DNA of 64,000 nt, taken from the NCBI GenBank assembly GCA_022432975.1, contig CM039515.1, forward strand, positions 19,595,554 to 19,659,553, read 5' to 3'. The notes under the pieces are model-generated. The model saw only the letters and a list, made by a program, of their open reading frames with translations, made no database searches and was not told where the DNA came from. The stretch is from Begonia masoniana. Its lineage: Eukaryota > Streptophyta > Magnoliopsida > Cucurbitales > Begoniaceae. Shown here one piece after another: positions 12,541 to 22,868 of this stretch. A program made the translations under genes and the position numbers. Every line of letters begins with the position of its first letter. Position 1 is the stretch's first letter.

Positions 12541-13371
12541 TGTGATGACCCGGATATGTAAGTATTTGTACGATGGCTGCACGAACCGGAACCCGGATGG
12601 CAGTACGTCTGCGCGGGCAAACCGGAAGGTGACAGGTCGTAATGAGGGGGTCGTCACAATCTCACATCGCTTGGGGAAGTATATGCAAATGAAACATATG
12701 TAAAAGAGACCCTCCCAACATAGCAAGACGCGTTTTGGAGCACAATTGGCGACGGATCCCATAAGAACTCCGAAGTTAAAAGTGCTTCGGCGAGAGCAAT
12801 TCCAGGTTAGGGTGACCTTCCGGGAAGTTCTCGCCAAACAAAGCCGTGAGGGGAGGATATTGGGCTACAGGCCTAATCCCCAGAGCGGACAATATCTTGC
12901 TAGGATGAGGGGTCGTTACAAATGGTATCAGAGTCTGTACCCAACAGAAAATGTGGCCAACGAGGACGTTGGGCCCCCGAGGGGGGGTGATTGTGATGAC
13001 CCAGATGTGTAAGTATTTGTACGATGGTTGCATGAATCGGAACCCGGATGGCGGTACATCCGCGCGGGCGAACCGGAAGGTGACAAGTCGTAATGAGAGG
13101 GTCGTCACAATCCCACATCGCTTGGGGAAGTATATGGAAATGAAACATATGTAAAAGAGACCCTCCAAACATAGCAAGACGCGTTTTAGGAGCACAATTG
13201 GCAACAGGATCCCATAAGAACTCTGAAGTTAAAAGTGCTTCGGCGAGAGCAATTCCAGGTTGGGTGACCTTCCGGGAAGTTCTCGCCAAACAAAGCCGTG
13301 AGGGGAGGATATTGGGCTGCGGACCCAATCCCCAGAGCGGACAATATCTTGCTGGGATGAGGGGTCTTGCA
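12541..13371 (+). mobile_element. Cassandra-1: TRIM element with 5S rRNA-derived LTRs
   Basis: This is a terminal-repeat retrotransposon in miniature. LTRs are 12541-12920 and 12992-13371 (380 bp each) around a 71-bp internal domain. That domain holds only a tRNA-iMet primer site (TGGTATCAGAG, 12923-12933) and a purine tract (GAGGGGGGGTGAT, ending about 12991). A perfect CCTAC duplication flanks it (12536-12540, 13372-13376). No protein is encoded, so mobilisation must be in trans, as known for Cassandra. Both LTRs carry a 5S-like block (about 12741-12835 and 13193-13288). It includes GGATCCCATAAGAACTC and GGTGACCTTCCGGGAAGTT, which match the conserved 5' half and the C-box of plant 5S rRNA. 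Confidence 0.95.
12741..12835 (+). other. 5S rRNA-derived block in Cassandra-1 LTR
   Basis: Runs such as GGATCCCATAAGAACTCCG, AAGTTAAAAGTGCTTCGGC and GGTGACCTTCCGGGAAGTT correspond to plant 5S rRNA, including the internal A-box and C-box regions that bind TFIIIA/TFIIIC. It is not a real 5S gene: both rRNA ends are missing and it is embedded in the LTR. Equivalent blocks occur in the second LTR and in Cassandra-2 and Cassandra-3. Confidence 0.9.
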
Positions 13372-13405
13372 CCTACCATACCAACATGTCCCACTTGCAA
13401 GAAGA

Positions 13406-15208
13406 TGTAGGATCATTTTTACCTAAGAGAGAGGGAGGGAGGGAGGGGGGGGGGGTGAATTAGGTTTTCGTTTCCTATAATTCTTAATAATTGTGATCAC
13501 TATCAAATTGATTGTATGCTCTTAATTGTATAACTTGAATGAATTCAAGTTGAATTGATAAGATAAATTTAATCAATAGCAAGTAAAGAGTTAAGGGAAA
13601 AAAGAAATGACACCGAAATTGTTTACGCAGGTTCGGCCAACTTTTCCTACGTCTGCGCTCCAAGGACTCCCCTTGAAGATTCTTTCATTCTCTTCCGAGA
13701 GAATCTTTGATTGAACTTCACGGGCGTCAATCAACTGCCTTTACACATTTGATTGATCTTCACAGGCACCAATCAACTGCCTTTACACTTCTCTCTTAGG
13801 GATATACCCTTTCTCAATGTTTGTAGTACAAAAAGATTTTTGAAACTCAAGCAACACTCTCTTAACAGATAAAATCTCAAGTGAGTAGAATGAGAGATGA
13901 ATGAATTGAAGTTCAAGCTTTTTGAATCGTTGAGAGATATTTCACGTTTTTTTGTTGTTGTTGCCTTCTTTCTTCAATTATTCAATTTATAGTACTCTTT
14001 GAATGTTGTTACTAGTGGTCGACCTGTCTTAAAATCGGTTGACAATTTGTTACCGTTGAGCGTAGATAGAGTTGATAAGATAAATTTAATCAATAGCAAG
14101 TAAAGAGTTAAGGGAAAATATAAATGACACTGAAATTGTTTACGCAGTTCGGCCAACTTTGCCTACGTCTACACTCCAATGACTCTCCTTGAAGATTCTT
14201 GCATTCTCTTCCGAGAGAATCTTTGATTGAACTTCACGGGCGTCAATCAACTGCCTTTACACTTTTGATTGATCTTCATGGGCGTCAATTAACTGCATTT
14301 ACACTTCTCTCTTAGGGATATACCCTCTCTCAATGTTTTTAGTACAAAAAGATTTTTGAAACTCAAGCAACACTCTCTTAACAGATAAAATCTCAAGTGA
14401 GTAGAATGAGAAATGAATGAATTAAAGTTCAAGCTTTTTGAATCATTGAGAGATATTTCACGTTCTTTTTGTTGTTGTTGTTGCCTTCTTTCTTCAATTA
14501 TTCAATTTATAGTACTCTTTGAATTTTGTTACCAGTGGTCGACCTGTCTTAAAATCGATATACACTTTGTTACCATTGAGCGCAGATAGAAGACTGTTGG
14601 AAGCAGTACCAGTCGACACCTTTGAGCATCGATCGACACTTTGTTACCGTTGGTGTTAGATGATAGCCGTTGAAATATGTTCCGATCGATTTCTTCTATA
14701 GTGTGGTCGACACTTTAATCTTCTCTGTATTCATTGGTTGACACTTGTAAATTCCGATCAACACTTGAATTGGCTCTGTTTGCATCGGTCGATCCTTGGG
14801 GTCGATACCTGTATATCCCGGTCGACACTTGTTTCTTCTCTATTCCCATCGGTCGACACTTGTATATCCCGGTCGACACTTGTTTCTTCTCTGTTTCCAT
14901 CGGTCAATCCTCGTGGTCGACACTTCAATCTTCTCTGTATTCAACGGTCGACACTTATACATTCCGGTCGACACTTGAAGCATTCCGAATTGATTTTTCT
15001 TCCTTTTGACTAACACACACTTAATAAACCTCATTAGTACTAAATACCCTTCTTCAAGGGCATTCTCAATTAAGGTACTTGCAAATTCATTCATTTCTTA
15101 AGTTACTCAATTTATCAAATATCATCATCAAAACCATATTACCGTTAAACACATTTTAATTAAACATCATCAAAAACACATTAATCTTAAACTCATTTTA
15201 AGTTAACA
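13406..15208 (-). repeat. Sirevirus 3' LTR
   Basis: The minus strand begins TGTTAACTTAAAATG at 15208 and ends ...GATCCTACA at 13406, next to the GAAGA duplication. It contains a ~517-bp direct tandem duplication (13555-14071 and 14072-14591). A region rich in GGTCGACACTTG motifs follows (14600-14985), and a G-rich GGGA/G-run lies at 13428-13457. The LTR/PPT junction is itself duplicated with a 73-bp offset, so an alternative start lies at 15281. Confidence 0.82.
13555..14591. repeat. 517-bp tandem duplication inside Sirevirus LTR
   Basis: Two direct copies each begin TTGATAAGATAAATTTAATC. Both share TTTACGCAG, the paired CGGGCGTCAATCAACTGCC blocks and the GTCGACCTGTCTTAAAATCG end. They differ by scattered substitutions, so the duplication is not recent. 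Confidence 0.9.
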
Positions 15209-15600
15209 ATCTTCCCCTTTTTGATGATGACAAATTATAAATTGATTTCACACTCAATCTTAAACTCATTTTAAGTTAACAATCTTCCCCTTTTTGATGA
15301 TGACAAATTATAAATTGATTTCACACTCCCTCATACTTATCTCAAATAAATCTCCCCCACAATATATGCACTAAATAGATTTGCTACTTTTCAATTATCT
15401 CTCCCTCTTTGACATTATCAAAAAATAAATACTTCACAGTCAACTAGCATAAAACATTATATCATTGCGTAAATCATTCAACACAAATGAGATAGTATTT
15501 CAAATATTTCAAAAAATAGTCCAAATACAAATATAGATAAGTACCATAAAAAAATAAGTACCAATATCCAACTATTACAGACAATAAACCAATATAAATT
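15209..15600. other. Sirevirus polypurine tract and 3' non-coding region
   Basis: On the minus strand AAAAAGGGGAAGATTG occurs twice (about 15207-15222 and 15280-15295), preceded by TTTGTCATCATC. This is the purine tract at the 3' LTR border in duplicate. The remaining ~300 bases are AT-rich with no gene that I can support. Confidence 0.75.
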
Positions 15601-15710
15601 CAAACTAAGACACTCGCAATATAAAAGAATCACAATCCAAAAAAATATCACTTGGATGGAGGGACACTGGGATCGGCTGTAGGATTGGCTCGAGAATCAT
15701 GTTCATCATC

Positions 15711-16990
15711 CTAATAATCTTGAAGATAGTCAAGATGCTCATGAATCTCGATGAACTCTTGACGTTGGTCAGCTTCCATCCGATCAAGAAGAGTGAGAAT
15801 CAAGTTATGAAGGGATTCAATAGCGGTGCCTATGCTGGCTACACTTCCCTCCAAATTGTTGAACATTTCTTCAATGTTAGAGGAGCTCCCTCTAGTGGCA
15901 TTGAAGTGAGGTTCTGAAGTTTGTTTGGACTCGTGACCACCCTCATCCACTTCCATGTGAGATGGTTCAGCTCGAGCACCAGCTTGGTCTCCTTTAAAGA
16001 CTCAATCACCTTCATCACTGAGCCCAAACTCCATCCGAGCTAGAGTGGATGAGGTATAGGTGTCGGTTTTCTTTAGAGGCAATGGGGTTTCAGACTTTGG
16101 AATTTGTACCTCATTCTTCTCGAAAATCTTCAATAAAAGAATATTAAAGGGTAGGGATTTTGCGGCGTTGTTGAAGACTTGAATCAATCTGTTTCAAAAT
16201 GATGTATCCCACATTGAATGGTTCTTCTCAATAGATTTTATATAGAACATAGAGATTCATCCCAATAATGTGACCTTTGTGTCTATCTCTTGGTAAAAGA
16301 TTGTACGTGATCATGTGGTGGATGAGTCTTGCACGCACGTTCAAGTCCTTAGCCTTCGGCTTCATTGGAAGGGATCGATTTGGATCCTTAACAATCATTC
16401 TTAAAAAATCAGTCCTTCACTGGTGCCCATAAAGTCAGGATCCTTAGCTGCCTCATAATATCTTTCAGCCTCATTGTTAAATTCACATTCTAAAATAGCA
16501 TTTAGTGAACGTGAGGTTATCTCTATGTATTTTCTATACACATAACTAACAATGTTAAGAGGCTTCAGAGATTGTTCTAAATTTGTATAGAACATTCTCA
16601 CTGGAGTTTCAAAGTAAGGGACATCACAGTCGAACAAATCATATAATCCCAAAGCCTCCAATGGCTGTACCAAATTTAAACTATATAATTCTTGGAATTC
16701 CACTCTTCTACTTAAAAATAAGGGCTTGAACTGAAAATCATCTTCATATCTCTTCAAAGAGTCAGAATTTTTGAAGAAAGGAGAAGACCACATAGATTGA
16801 TACTCTATTTCAGTCGCTGGAGTAGGGTTCTTTTATCTCTTATTGCGAACGACGAGTTTGTTGCTAGAGGATGATTCCATTGGAGGTTTAGAGGGAAGAG
16901 AGGAGATGATTATTAGAAGAAAATAGGCGAAGATTTGGAATGAAACGAAAATCACCGAAGAGAATCGAGAGAGAGGTCGCGTAGTTAGGG
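15711..16990 (-). pseudogene. 'Putative plant transposon protein' ORF carried in Sirevirus, broken
   Basis: Read from about 16890 downwards, the start is probably the ATG giving MESSSSNKLVVRNK. The best preserved block (16793-16401) has a YETPVR-like YFETPVRMFYTNLE, SYVYRKYIEI and AERYYEAAKDPDFMGTSEGL. It then passes through several stops (about 16400-16190) before resuming with FNNAAKSLPFNILLLKIF (16180-16020). An acidic C-terminal segment follows with a predicted helical NNLEGSVASIGTAIESL and LLDRMEADQRQEF (15956-15711). Its counterpart at 58673 has the same order, with YYQSVRNCPFMGTAEG and a C-terminal helical DRLDRVEVRLTEVV. The family resembles the plant domain annotated as putative plant transposon protein (Transposase_32); no enzymatic role is established. 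It lies between RNase H and the 3' LTR, where other Sireviruses carry an env-like ORF. Confidence 0.7.
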
Positions 16991-17059
16991 TTTCAAACGA
17001 CACTTTCTTCATAAAATAAATAAAACAGATTGCTGAGCTGTCAACCGGTCTAAGTACCA

Positions 17060-18331
17060 TGACACGGGGCTACCCAAAAAGGGAATCCATGTTAAACCCA
17101 CAAAATACAAACAACATACTCGGTGTGTGTAAGATGAATATGACCGACAATATAATGAATAAGAGAATGAAAAATGTAAGAAAAACGAAGTGAATAATGT
17201 GTGTGAAATGAAGAAAATGGAAGAAAAAGAAGATGTAAACCATTTGGCGGCCCCGAAAGCTATCTTACATGAGGCTTCCATGGGCAAGTTTTCTCGTAGG
17301 AATAACTACCACCGTAGGGCACCGGTTTGGCTCCCACTTAGCTCGATCTTCCAAGGAAGAATGGAGGTGGGAAGCAATACTTACTAACTCTAGCAACCTT
17401 AAGCTAGTTAGTAAGGGAGTCCTCTACTCCTATCACGGATTTAGAAATCTGTGGCTTACCTTTCCGATGAAGGTAATTCCAAAGCTCTCAAAAGAGGCAA
17501 AGGTGACTCATGTATTAGCAATGTGGCAAAAGGTTTTTTAGATATTACAAGAGGGATGCTATATATAGACCTAGGGTTAATTAAGGTTTCCATACAAGGT
17601 GGGGGGGAATGTGGGTTGCTGGATGATATAATAGATGGAGGGCCAAGATGAATCCAAGTGGTGCCACTCTATGTGGGTCGCAACCAAGATGATACCATGG
17701 TGGGATTTTGCCAAGTCATTCCACCTTACGACTCCTCTACTTGGGCTTGCTTAGATGAATCTTCAAGTTTTAGGTCTTCTTTGGGCCTTTTCTCCTTGGC
17801 CCGAAGTGGAAGTAGGTTGCTCCAAAATGTGCATGGTAGAATGGGCCTCCTAGAGTGGGCCAAGTCCAAGTCTCCATATGATGCCTCCAAGTGCTCCTCC
17901 ATGTGATGACTCCCAAAGGTGCCAAGTAGTAACCCAAAATGGGCCATGTGATGGTCCCTCAAAGTGAGGGCCAAGAATGGTCAACCCGAATCAAGCCACC
18001 ATACGTGACTAAGTCTAAGTAGTGTAGCTAAAACATAAATTAATGGCCTAGAGTTTGCCAAATACAAATAACGAGAGAAAAAAAAAAAGAAAATTACAGA
18101 AGTTGTCCTCCGGAAGAAAAATTCTGGCTTCTGCTACTCCAGCTGGTGCTCTAAGGGTTTTCTTCATTTGCTTCGAGCTTTCCAAAGGAATCCACGTAGC
18201 AACAATGTCTCTCGAACCAAGATTCCATGCGCCATAAACACCTACAAAAAAAAACACGTAATAAGTAAGGAGAATAAATAAAGTTTGGGCCTTTATCGGG
18301 TTTTCAAGTGATTGGGCCCCTAGGCATGTCA
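17060..18331 (-). repeat. Lard1 3' LTR
   Basis: The LTR begins TGACACGGGGCTACCC (TGGC in the partner copy) and ends GGGCCCCTAGGCATGTCA. It is about 90% or more alike to 21423-22708 by eye, with small indels such as an extra CCAAATGCTCCAAGTGCT in the right LTR. All frames read through it are incidental. Confidence 0.9.
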
Positions 18332-18555
18332 TCCTCTCTGGGTGATTTGAGGATTTGATCTCAAATCCTATGATTGACTACTTTCCGGTGATGTCCTCTC
18401 CCAAATTATAAGCGTTTGAATTTGAATATGATAAAAGTGTAGCCCTCCATTAGGGTATATAGTTGAAATCCTATCAACCACTAATAGTTTTCTTGATATG
18501 GTAGTTGGGTGGTCTTGCCAAAAAGTTCTTTGGTAAAGGTGAGAGGATTGAATCC

Positions 18556-18680
18556 TTAAACTACTTCAAAAGGCGTTTGCTGGATGGTGGAGTGAAGGTT
18601 TCGGAGGTAGCAGGATTCTAAATGTGATAGCATGATGTCCTCATTATACTCTTTTATCCAAAGAATTAGTCCTTTTAAAA
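18556..18680 (-). pseudogene. Integrase C-terminal scrap in Lard1
   Basis: The minus-strand frame ends NLHSTIQQTPFEVV, preceded by NEDIMLSHLESCY. This fits the gypsy integrase core end, where homologues read roughly E-D-x-L-P-H-x-E-x-x-Y-N-R-x-x-H-S-T-T followed by T-P-F-E-V-V-Y-G. No catalytic residues remain. It suggests Lard1 derives from an autonomous gypsy element by internal loss. Confidence 0.6.
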
Positions 18681-18797
18681 TTTCGACCACAAATGTAGGC
18701 TCAACATGATCGTAATCTCTACTTCGTTCTATCCTAAAAAAAAAAACCCAAGTGATTAAATGATCGGAGGGTGGATATCTTGTGGCTACCAAATCAA

Positions 18798-19511
18798 CTA
18801 ACTCCTTTTCTTAGTACGATGGTAAAATTTGTAACGTCCAAATGAGAATGTTAGTTGTTTGGCTAGTTCACCTAATTGCAAGTTAGGGAATTGGATGAAT
18901 ACACTAGGTGTATTTATTTTATAGTCTTGAGTCAGTCCACTTTGGCTACTAGCGTCATAAAATATAGGTTCTAAGACATATGCTAATTTCTTCAAAAATC
19001 CTTTAGAAAATGTGGAAATCTCCAAAAATTGGCTTAGAGTTGACTTGAGCATATAATCTTCAAATGGGATAGAAAAAGATGGACCAATGATTATATTACA
19101 AATCCCAAAGATGCTCTCTTCACTTAAATCCTTCTTTTGGAATAGGGATGTTTGGGATTCCAAGATAAGGGGTGGTTCCACTTGAGTTTGTGGCAAACTT
19201 AATAATGGAGCTCCATCCTTAAGGGTTAGGGTAGAAAAATCATTCTTTAACTCCAAATTATAAGCTTTCTTTACTTGACAGGGTATATGCCATGTTGTCA
19301 CTTCTTTCAAGGGGTAAGGTTCCTTTTGACCATTCAAGTTTGATGGTTCTTCACCCAATATGATATTCGGTTCTAAGGGATCCTCTTGAGAGGAAATCTC
19401 TTCATAATCTCTTCCTATAAACTCACAATTTTCTTCCTCTTTTTGTTCACAAGAATTTAAATAAGTTTTCAAGGAGTTAATCCTACAATCTAAATGTTCT
19501 TCTTGTGACAC
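18798..19511 (-). CDS. Unrecognised 237-residue ORF in Lard1
   Basis: This open frame on the minus strand is acidic in its N-terminal third (runs such as QKEEENCEF and SSQEDPLEP). Its middle is leucine-rich with prolines (LSLPQTQVEPPLILES). The C-terminal part has LKKLAYVLEPIFYDAS and ends in a basic HRTKKRS tail. I do not recognise a conserved domain. It lies downstream of the other Lard1 ORF and upstream of the integrase scrap, so it occupies the place of a degenerate or non-canonical pol region. It may be a relic of a longer frame. No signal peptide or membrane segment is seen. Whether it is expressed cannot be judged. Confidence 0.4.
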   Translation of the reverse strand: MSQEEHLDCRINSLKTYLNSCEQKEEENCEFIGRDYEEISSQEDPLEPNIILGEEPSNLNGQKEPYPLKEVTTWHIPCQVKKAYNLELKNDFSTLTLKDGAPLLSLPQTQVEPPLILESQTSLFQKKDLSEESIFGICNIIIGPSFSIPFEDYMLKSTLSQFLEISTFSKGFLKKLAYVLEPIFYDASSQSGLTQDYKINTPSVFIQFPNLQLGELAKQLTFSFGRYKFYHRTKKRS

Positions 19512-19732
19512 TTCTTCTTCTTGACTTACTTCTTCGACCTCTTGTTTATCAAAGCCAAATAGGAAAACTTCTTTTGGACAGAAGATTTCTTTTAATTGTT
19601 CATCAATCTCAAAATTTTAATGAGGTCTTCTCCAACTCTTTCTTCATCCACTTGATTGTCTATTACAACAAGTGGACCTTCTTCGGGATAGCAAATCTCT
19701 TCTTCTATCTCCGCTTCACTTAATTTATGGGA

Positions 19733-20281
19733 TTACTCTATAGTCTCTTCATCCTCATCCTCACTTAGGAATTCTTCACTAATTTCATTAGGCTTTTGGG
19801 GCATACGAGGTGGTGGTCTAGGGATAGTTAGTGATTTTGTAATTTTCTCCAAAGATTCTTTTACCTCTTTGTCCAAAAACTGGCTAACAACTTCTAGTTT
19901 ATGTAAAAACTTATCTAGTTGTCTTACACACCTATCATCAATCGGTTTGGAAGGTAAAATTGGTTGATGATTGATCCTATTCCTTAACCTCATTTTATCC
20001 TTTATGTTTTCTCCATAAGTGGATGGATAATTATGACTATATTGATTCTTAAAATTGGAAGAGTTAATATAATACATTGAGTGGTCTTCCTTAATATTTT
20101 TATCTCTTATTGCAGGAACATTTCTTTTTATCCCAAAATAGCTCAATTGATATCTATTGTCATAAGTTTTTAGATATGATTGGTCATGGATGTTCTTATC
20201 CCTGTAATCGACAAATAGACTATGGTTGAGTTCATAAAAATCAAATTCTCTCCGGATAATTCTCCTCCTAGTGTTCACCAT
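19733..20281 (-). CDS. Gag-like? 182-residue ORF in Lard1
   Basis: This is the first ORF after the Lard1 primer site on the minus strand, starting MVNTRRRIIRREFDFYELN. MVNTRR-type starts are common in plant gypsy gag proteins, but no capsid core or zinc knuckle is visible. The middle is rich in Tyr, Asn and Asp. A helical segment with RCVRQLDKFLHKLEVVSQFL follows, and the C-terminus has PRPPPRMPQKP and then an acidic EEFLSEDEDEE tail. By position it is the gag of the element. By sequence I cannot assign it to a family. A non-autonomous element that keeps one structural protein would be of the TR-GAG type. Confidence 0.4.
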   Translation of the reverse strand: MVNTRRRIIRREFDFYELNHSLFVDYRDKNIHDQSYLKTYDNRYQLSYFGIKRNVPAIRDKNIKEDHSMYYINSSNFKNQYSHNYPSTYGENIKDKMRLRNRINHQPILPSKPIDDRCVRQLDKFLHKLEVVSQFLDKEVKESLEKITKSLTIPRPPPRMPQKPNEISEEFLSEDEDEETIE

Positions 20282-21422
20282 TTTGTTGATAATGAATGCT
20301 TAAAGTAGTGTAGGAGTTTATGGCTTAAAGTTTTAGGAGGGTTACTTAAAGAAATGTGCGAACTTTAAGTCTTGGGTATTTTGAAAGGAAATTTGCATTT
20401 TTAATTTTTAATTTTAATTTAATTTACTTTAATTAATATTATTCTTTTAAAATTAAAGTTGATTACTTTAAAAGAGATTAGGGATATAATTATCTAATTA
20501 AGATGTTAAGAATAATTAATTAAACTAAAAAGCAATAAAAAAATCTAGAAATTAAAACAATACAAAATACAAGGCAATTAATGAGTTGATTTGATTTTTA
20601 GCACTTTTAAGGTAATTTAATTTTTGCCAAATTTCATGACTTTATGCCTTAGTTAGATGATATCAATTTCGTACAAGACAATAGAGTTCAAATATGGCAA
20701 AATTAAACAATAAAGTAGATAGAAATTTAGGTGCAAAAACAAATTCAAAATTGGTTTGCTCCACAAAACAGTTTTTAGATTCAGTTTTGCCAAGCCAAAA
20801 ATAGATTAATCCCTACCCAATTTGATCACCTTTTGCGTTGCTTTGGTGATATACTTTAGCATAATGCAACAGAATTCAAATATGGCAAGATATGCAATTA
20901 AAGTGGATAGATTTTTTTTTTAAATGAACAATGTGAATCAAATTTGGCTAACAATAGATTTTTATGCAACTTATATTAGCAATAAGTTGATGATTATAAG
21001 ATAAAATATATTGCTGGAAAGTAAATAAGTAAAAGAAAGGAACTAAATAAGGGATAATAACGAAAATAAAGAAAATAACAAAAACCGAAAAAGAAAGGAA
21101 AGGAAGGGAAATAACGTTCTTACCTTTGGCGACTCTCAAACCAGATTCAACAAATATTCAATATTTAATAGGTTATTAAGGAATAATATTCTAAACAAAA
21201 AGTACTAAAAATAACAGAAAAAATAAAATAAAATAAAATTAATAAAAATAAAATATTGCTGAAAATCGTGTGGAAATCGAAGAACACAACAATACACAAA
21301 ATAGATTTTAGAGAAGAAAATGTGCGATGAAATGAAACTATTATCACCTGATTAAAGCCAAAATGGGTGTTCCAAATCGACTAAAAGCACTCAGAGGAAG
21401 CCTCCTATGCTCTGATACCACC
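20282..21422. other. Lard1 leader, AT-rich, with primer-binding site at the right end
   Basis: This is an AT-rich untranslated leader between the first ORF and the 5' LTR. The minus strand shows the tRNA-iMet primer site TGGTATCAGAGCATAGGAGG at about 21400-21420, just inside the LTR. No gene is visible. Confidence 0.7.
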
Positions 21423-22708
21423 TGGCACGGGGCTACCCAAAAAAGGGAATCGTGTTAAACCCACAAAATACAAACAACGTACTCGGTGTGTGTAAGATGA
21501 ATATGACCGACATTATAATGAATAAGCGAACGAAAAATGTAGGAAAAACGAAGTGAATAATGTGTGTGAAATGAAGAAGATGGAAGAAAAAGAAGATGTA
21601 AACCCTTTGGCAACCCCAAAAGCTATCTTACGTGAGGCTTCCGGGGGCAAGTTTTTTCGTAGGAATAACTACCACCGTAGGGCACCGGTTTGGCTCACAC
21701 TTAGCTCGATCTTCCAAGGAAGAATGGAGGTGGGAAGCAATACTTACTAACTCTAGCAACTTTAAGCTAGTTAGTAAGGGAGTCCTCTACTCATGTCACG
21801 AATTTAGAAATCCGCGGCTTACCTTTCCGATGAAGGTAATTCCAAAGCTCTCAAAAGAGGCAAAGGTGACTCCTGTATTAGCAGTGTGGCAAAAAAATTT
21901 TTAGATATTACAAAAGGGATACTATATATAGATCTAGGGTTGATTAAGGTTTCCATACAAGGTGGGGGGGAATGTGGGCCACTGGATGATATAATAGATA
22001 GAGGGCCAAGATGAATCCAAGTGGTGCCACTCCTTGTGGATGATCCCATAGTGGGATTTTGCCAAGTCATTCCACCTTGGGACTCCTCTACTTGGGCTTG
22101 CTTAGATGAATCTTCAAGTTTTAGGTCTTCTTTGGGCCTTTTCTTTTTGGGCCAAAGTTGAAGTAGGTTGCTCCAAAATGTGCATGGTAGAATGGGCCTC
22201 CTAGAGTGGGCCAAGTCCAAGTCTCCATATGATGCCTCCAAGTGCTCCAAATGCTCCAAGTGCTCCTCCATGTGATGACTCCCAAAGGTGCCAAGTAGTA
22301 ACCCAAAATGGGCCAAGTAATGATGGGCCTTGTGATGGTCCCCCAAAGTGAGGGCCAAGAATGGTCAACCCGAATCAAGCCACCATACGTGACTAAGTCT
22401 AAGTAGGGTAGCTAAAACATAAATTAATGGACTAGAGTTTGCCAAATACAAATAACGAGAGAAAAAAAAAAGAAAATTACAGAAGTTGTCCTCCGAAATA
22501 TAAATTCTAGCTTCTGCTACTCCAGCTGGTGCTCTAAGGGTTTTCTTCATTTGCTTCAAACTTTCCAAAGGAATCCACGTAGCAACAATGTCTCTCGAAC
22601 CAAGATTCTATGCGCCATCAACACCTACAAATGAAAACATGTAATAAGTAAGGAAAATAAATAAAGTTTTGGCCTTTATTTCAAGTGATTGGGCCCCTAG
22701 GCATGTCA
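21423..22708 (-). repeat. Lard1 5' LTR
   Basis: The partner of 17060-18331 starts TGGCACGGGGCTAC next to the primer site and ends GGCATGTCA. The Sirevirus flank resumes at 22709 with TAGCGGTCGACAC. Confidence 0.9.
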
Positions 22709-22868
22709 TAGCGGTCGACACTTCCTTCGTAAAATAAATAAAACACATTACTGAGGTGTCGACCGGTCTCAGTAGCGGTCGACACTTCTATCATATACAG
22801 AATGAAACTAAGGTTAGGTTTCGACCAGTTCTGGTATGGATCGACACTTCCTGAATTAAATTCAAGTT
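22709..22868 (-). other. Sirevirus spacer rich in GTCGAC motifs
   Basis: This short stretch after the RNase H stop contains repeated CGGTCGACACTTC or GTCGACCGGTCTCAGTAG modules. They continue across Lard1 at 17030-17059. The same GTCGACACTT motif is repeated in the Sirevirus LTR at 14600-14985. Confidence 0.75.

Larger units (their letters stand above)
12459..13405 (+). pseudogene. GypD gag C-terminal fragment, split by Cassandra-1
   Basis: Sequence from about 12465 to 12540, joined across Cassandra-1 to 13372-13405, reads as a gypsy gag tail. It has SGASKFIKREPVNQTTLP and then TIPTCPTCKK, and continues after the Sirevirus at 48568 with HTGEC and a CCHC knuckle. The 5' LTR, primer site and capsid are absent. 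The fragment abuts the stop codon of the B3 pseudogene, so GypD is truncated at its 5' side. The exact truncation point cannot be set from the sequence alone. Confidence 0.75.
17060..22708 (-). mobile_element. Lard1: non-autonomous gypsy-like LTR element inside the Sirevirus
   Basis: LTRs are 17060-18331 and 21423-22708 (about 1.27 kb, TGGCACGGGG...GGCATGTCA). The primer site is on the minus strand at about 21408-21420 (TGGTATCAGAGCATAGG). A short purine tract AGAGAGGA abuts the left LTR (18332-18340). The flanks TACCA and TAGCG are a degenerate 5-bp duplication. The 3.1-kb internal region has two unrecognised frames and an integrase scrap but no RT. That makes it non-autonomous, in the style of LARD or TR-GAG elements. 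It sits between the Sirevirus RNase H and its extra ORF. Confidence 0.85.

Noticed and set aside
12741..13288. Genuine 5S rRNA genes
   Set aside because: Only the central part of 5S is present, both ends are replaced by LTR sequence, and the blocks sit in paired LTRs with primer site and target duplication, which defines Cassandra.
12319..13416. Several ORFs of 60-170 residues on both strands around Cassandra-1 (and the similar set at 35559-36513 and 49297-50008)
   Set aside because: They are frames through the non-coding Cassandra LTRs. The same peptides recur at each Cassandra copy in both orientations and have no family match.
14715..15094. Overlapping ORFs rich in Val-Asp-Thr-Cys or Cys-Arg-Pro repeats on both strands
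   Set aside because: They arise from the repeated GGTCGACACTTG motif in the Sirevirus LTR, and several frames are open at once, as expected for a short repeat.
17190..18332. Short ORFs with MEEKEDVN or HHMEEHLEAS peptides
   Set aside because: They occur in both Lard1 LTRs in several frames and shift with indels between the LTRs, so they are not coding.
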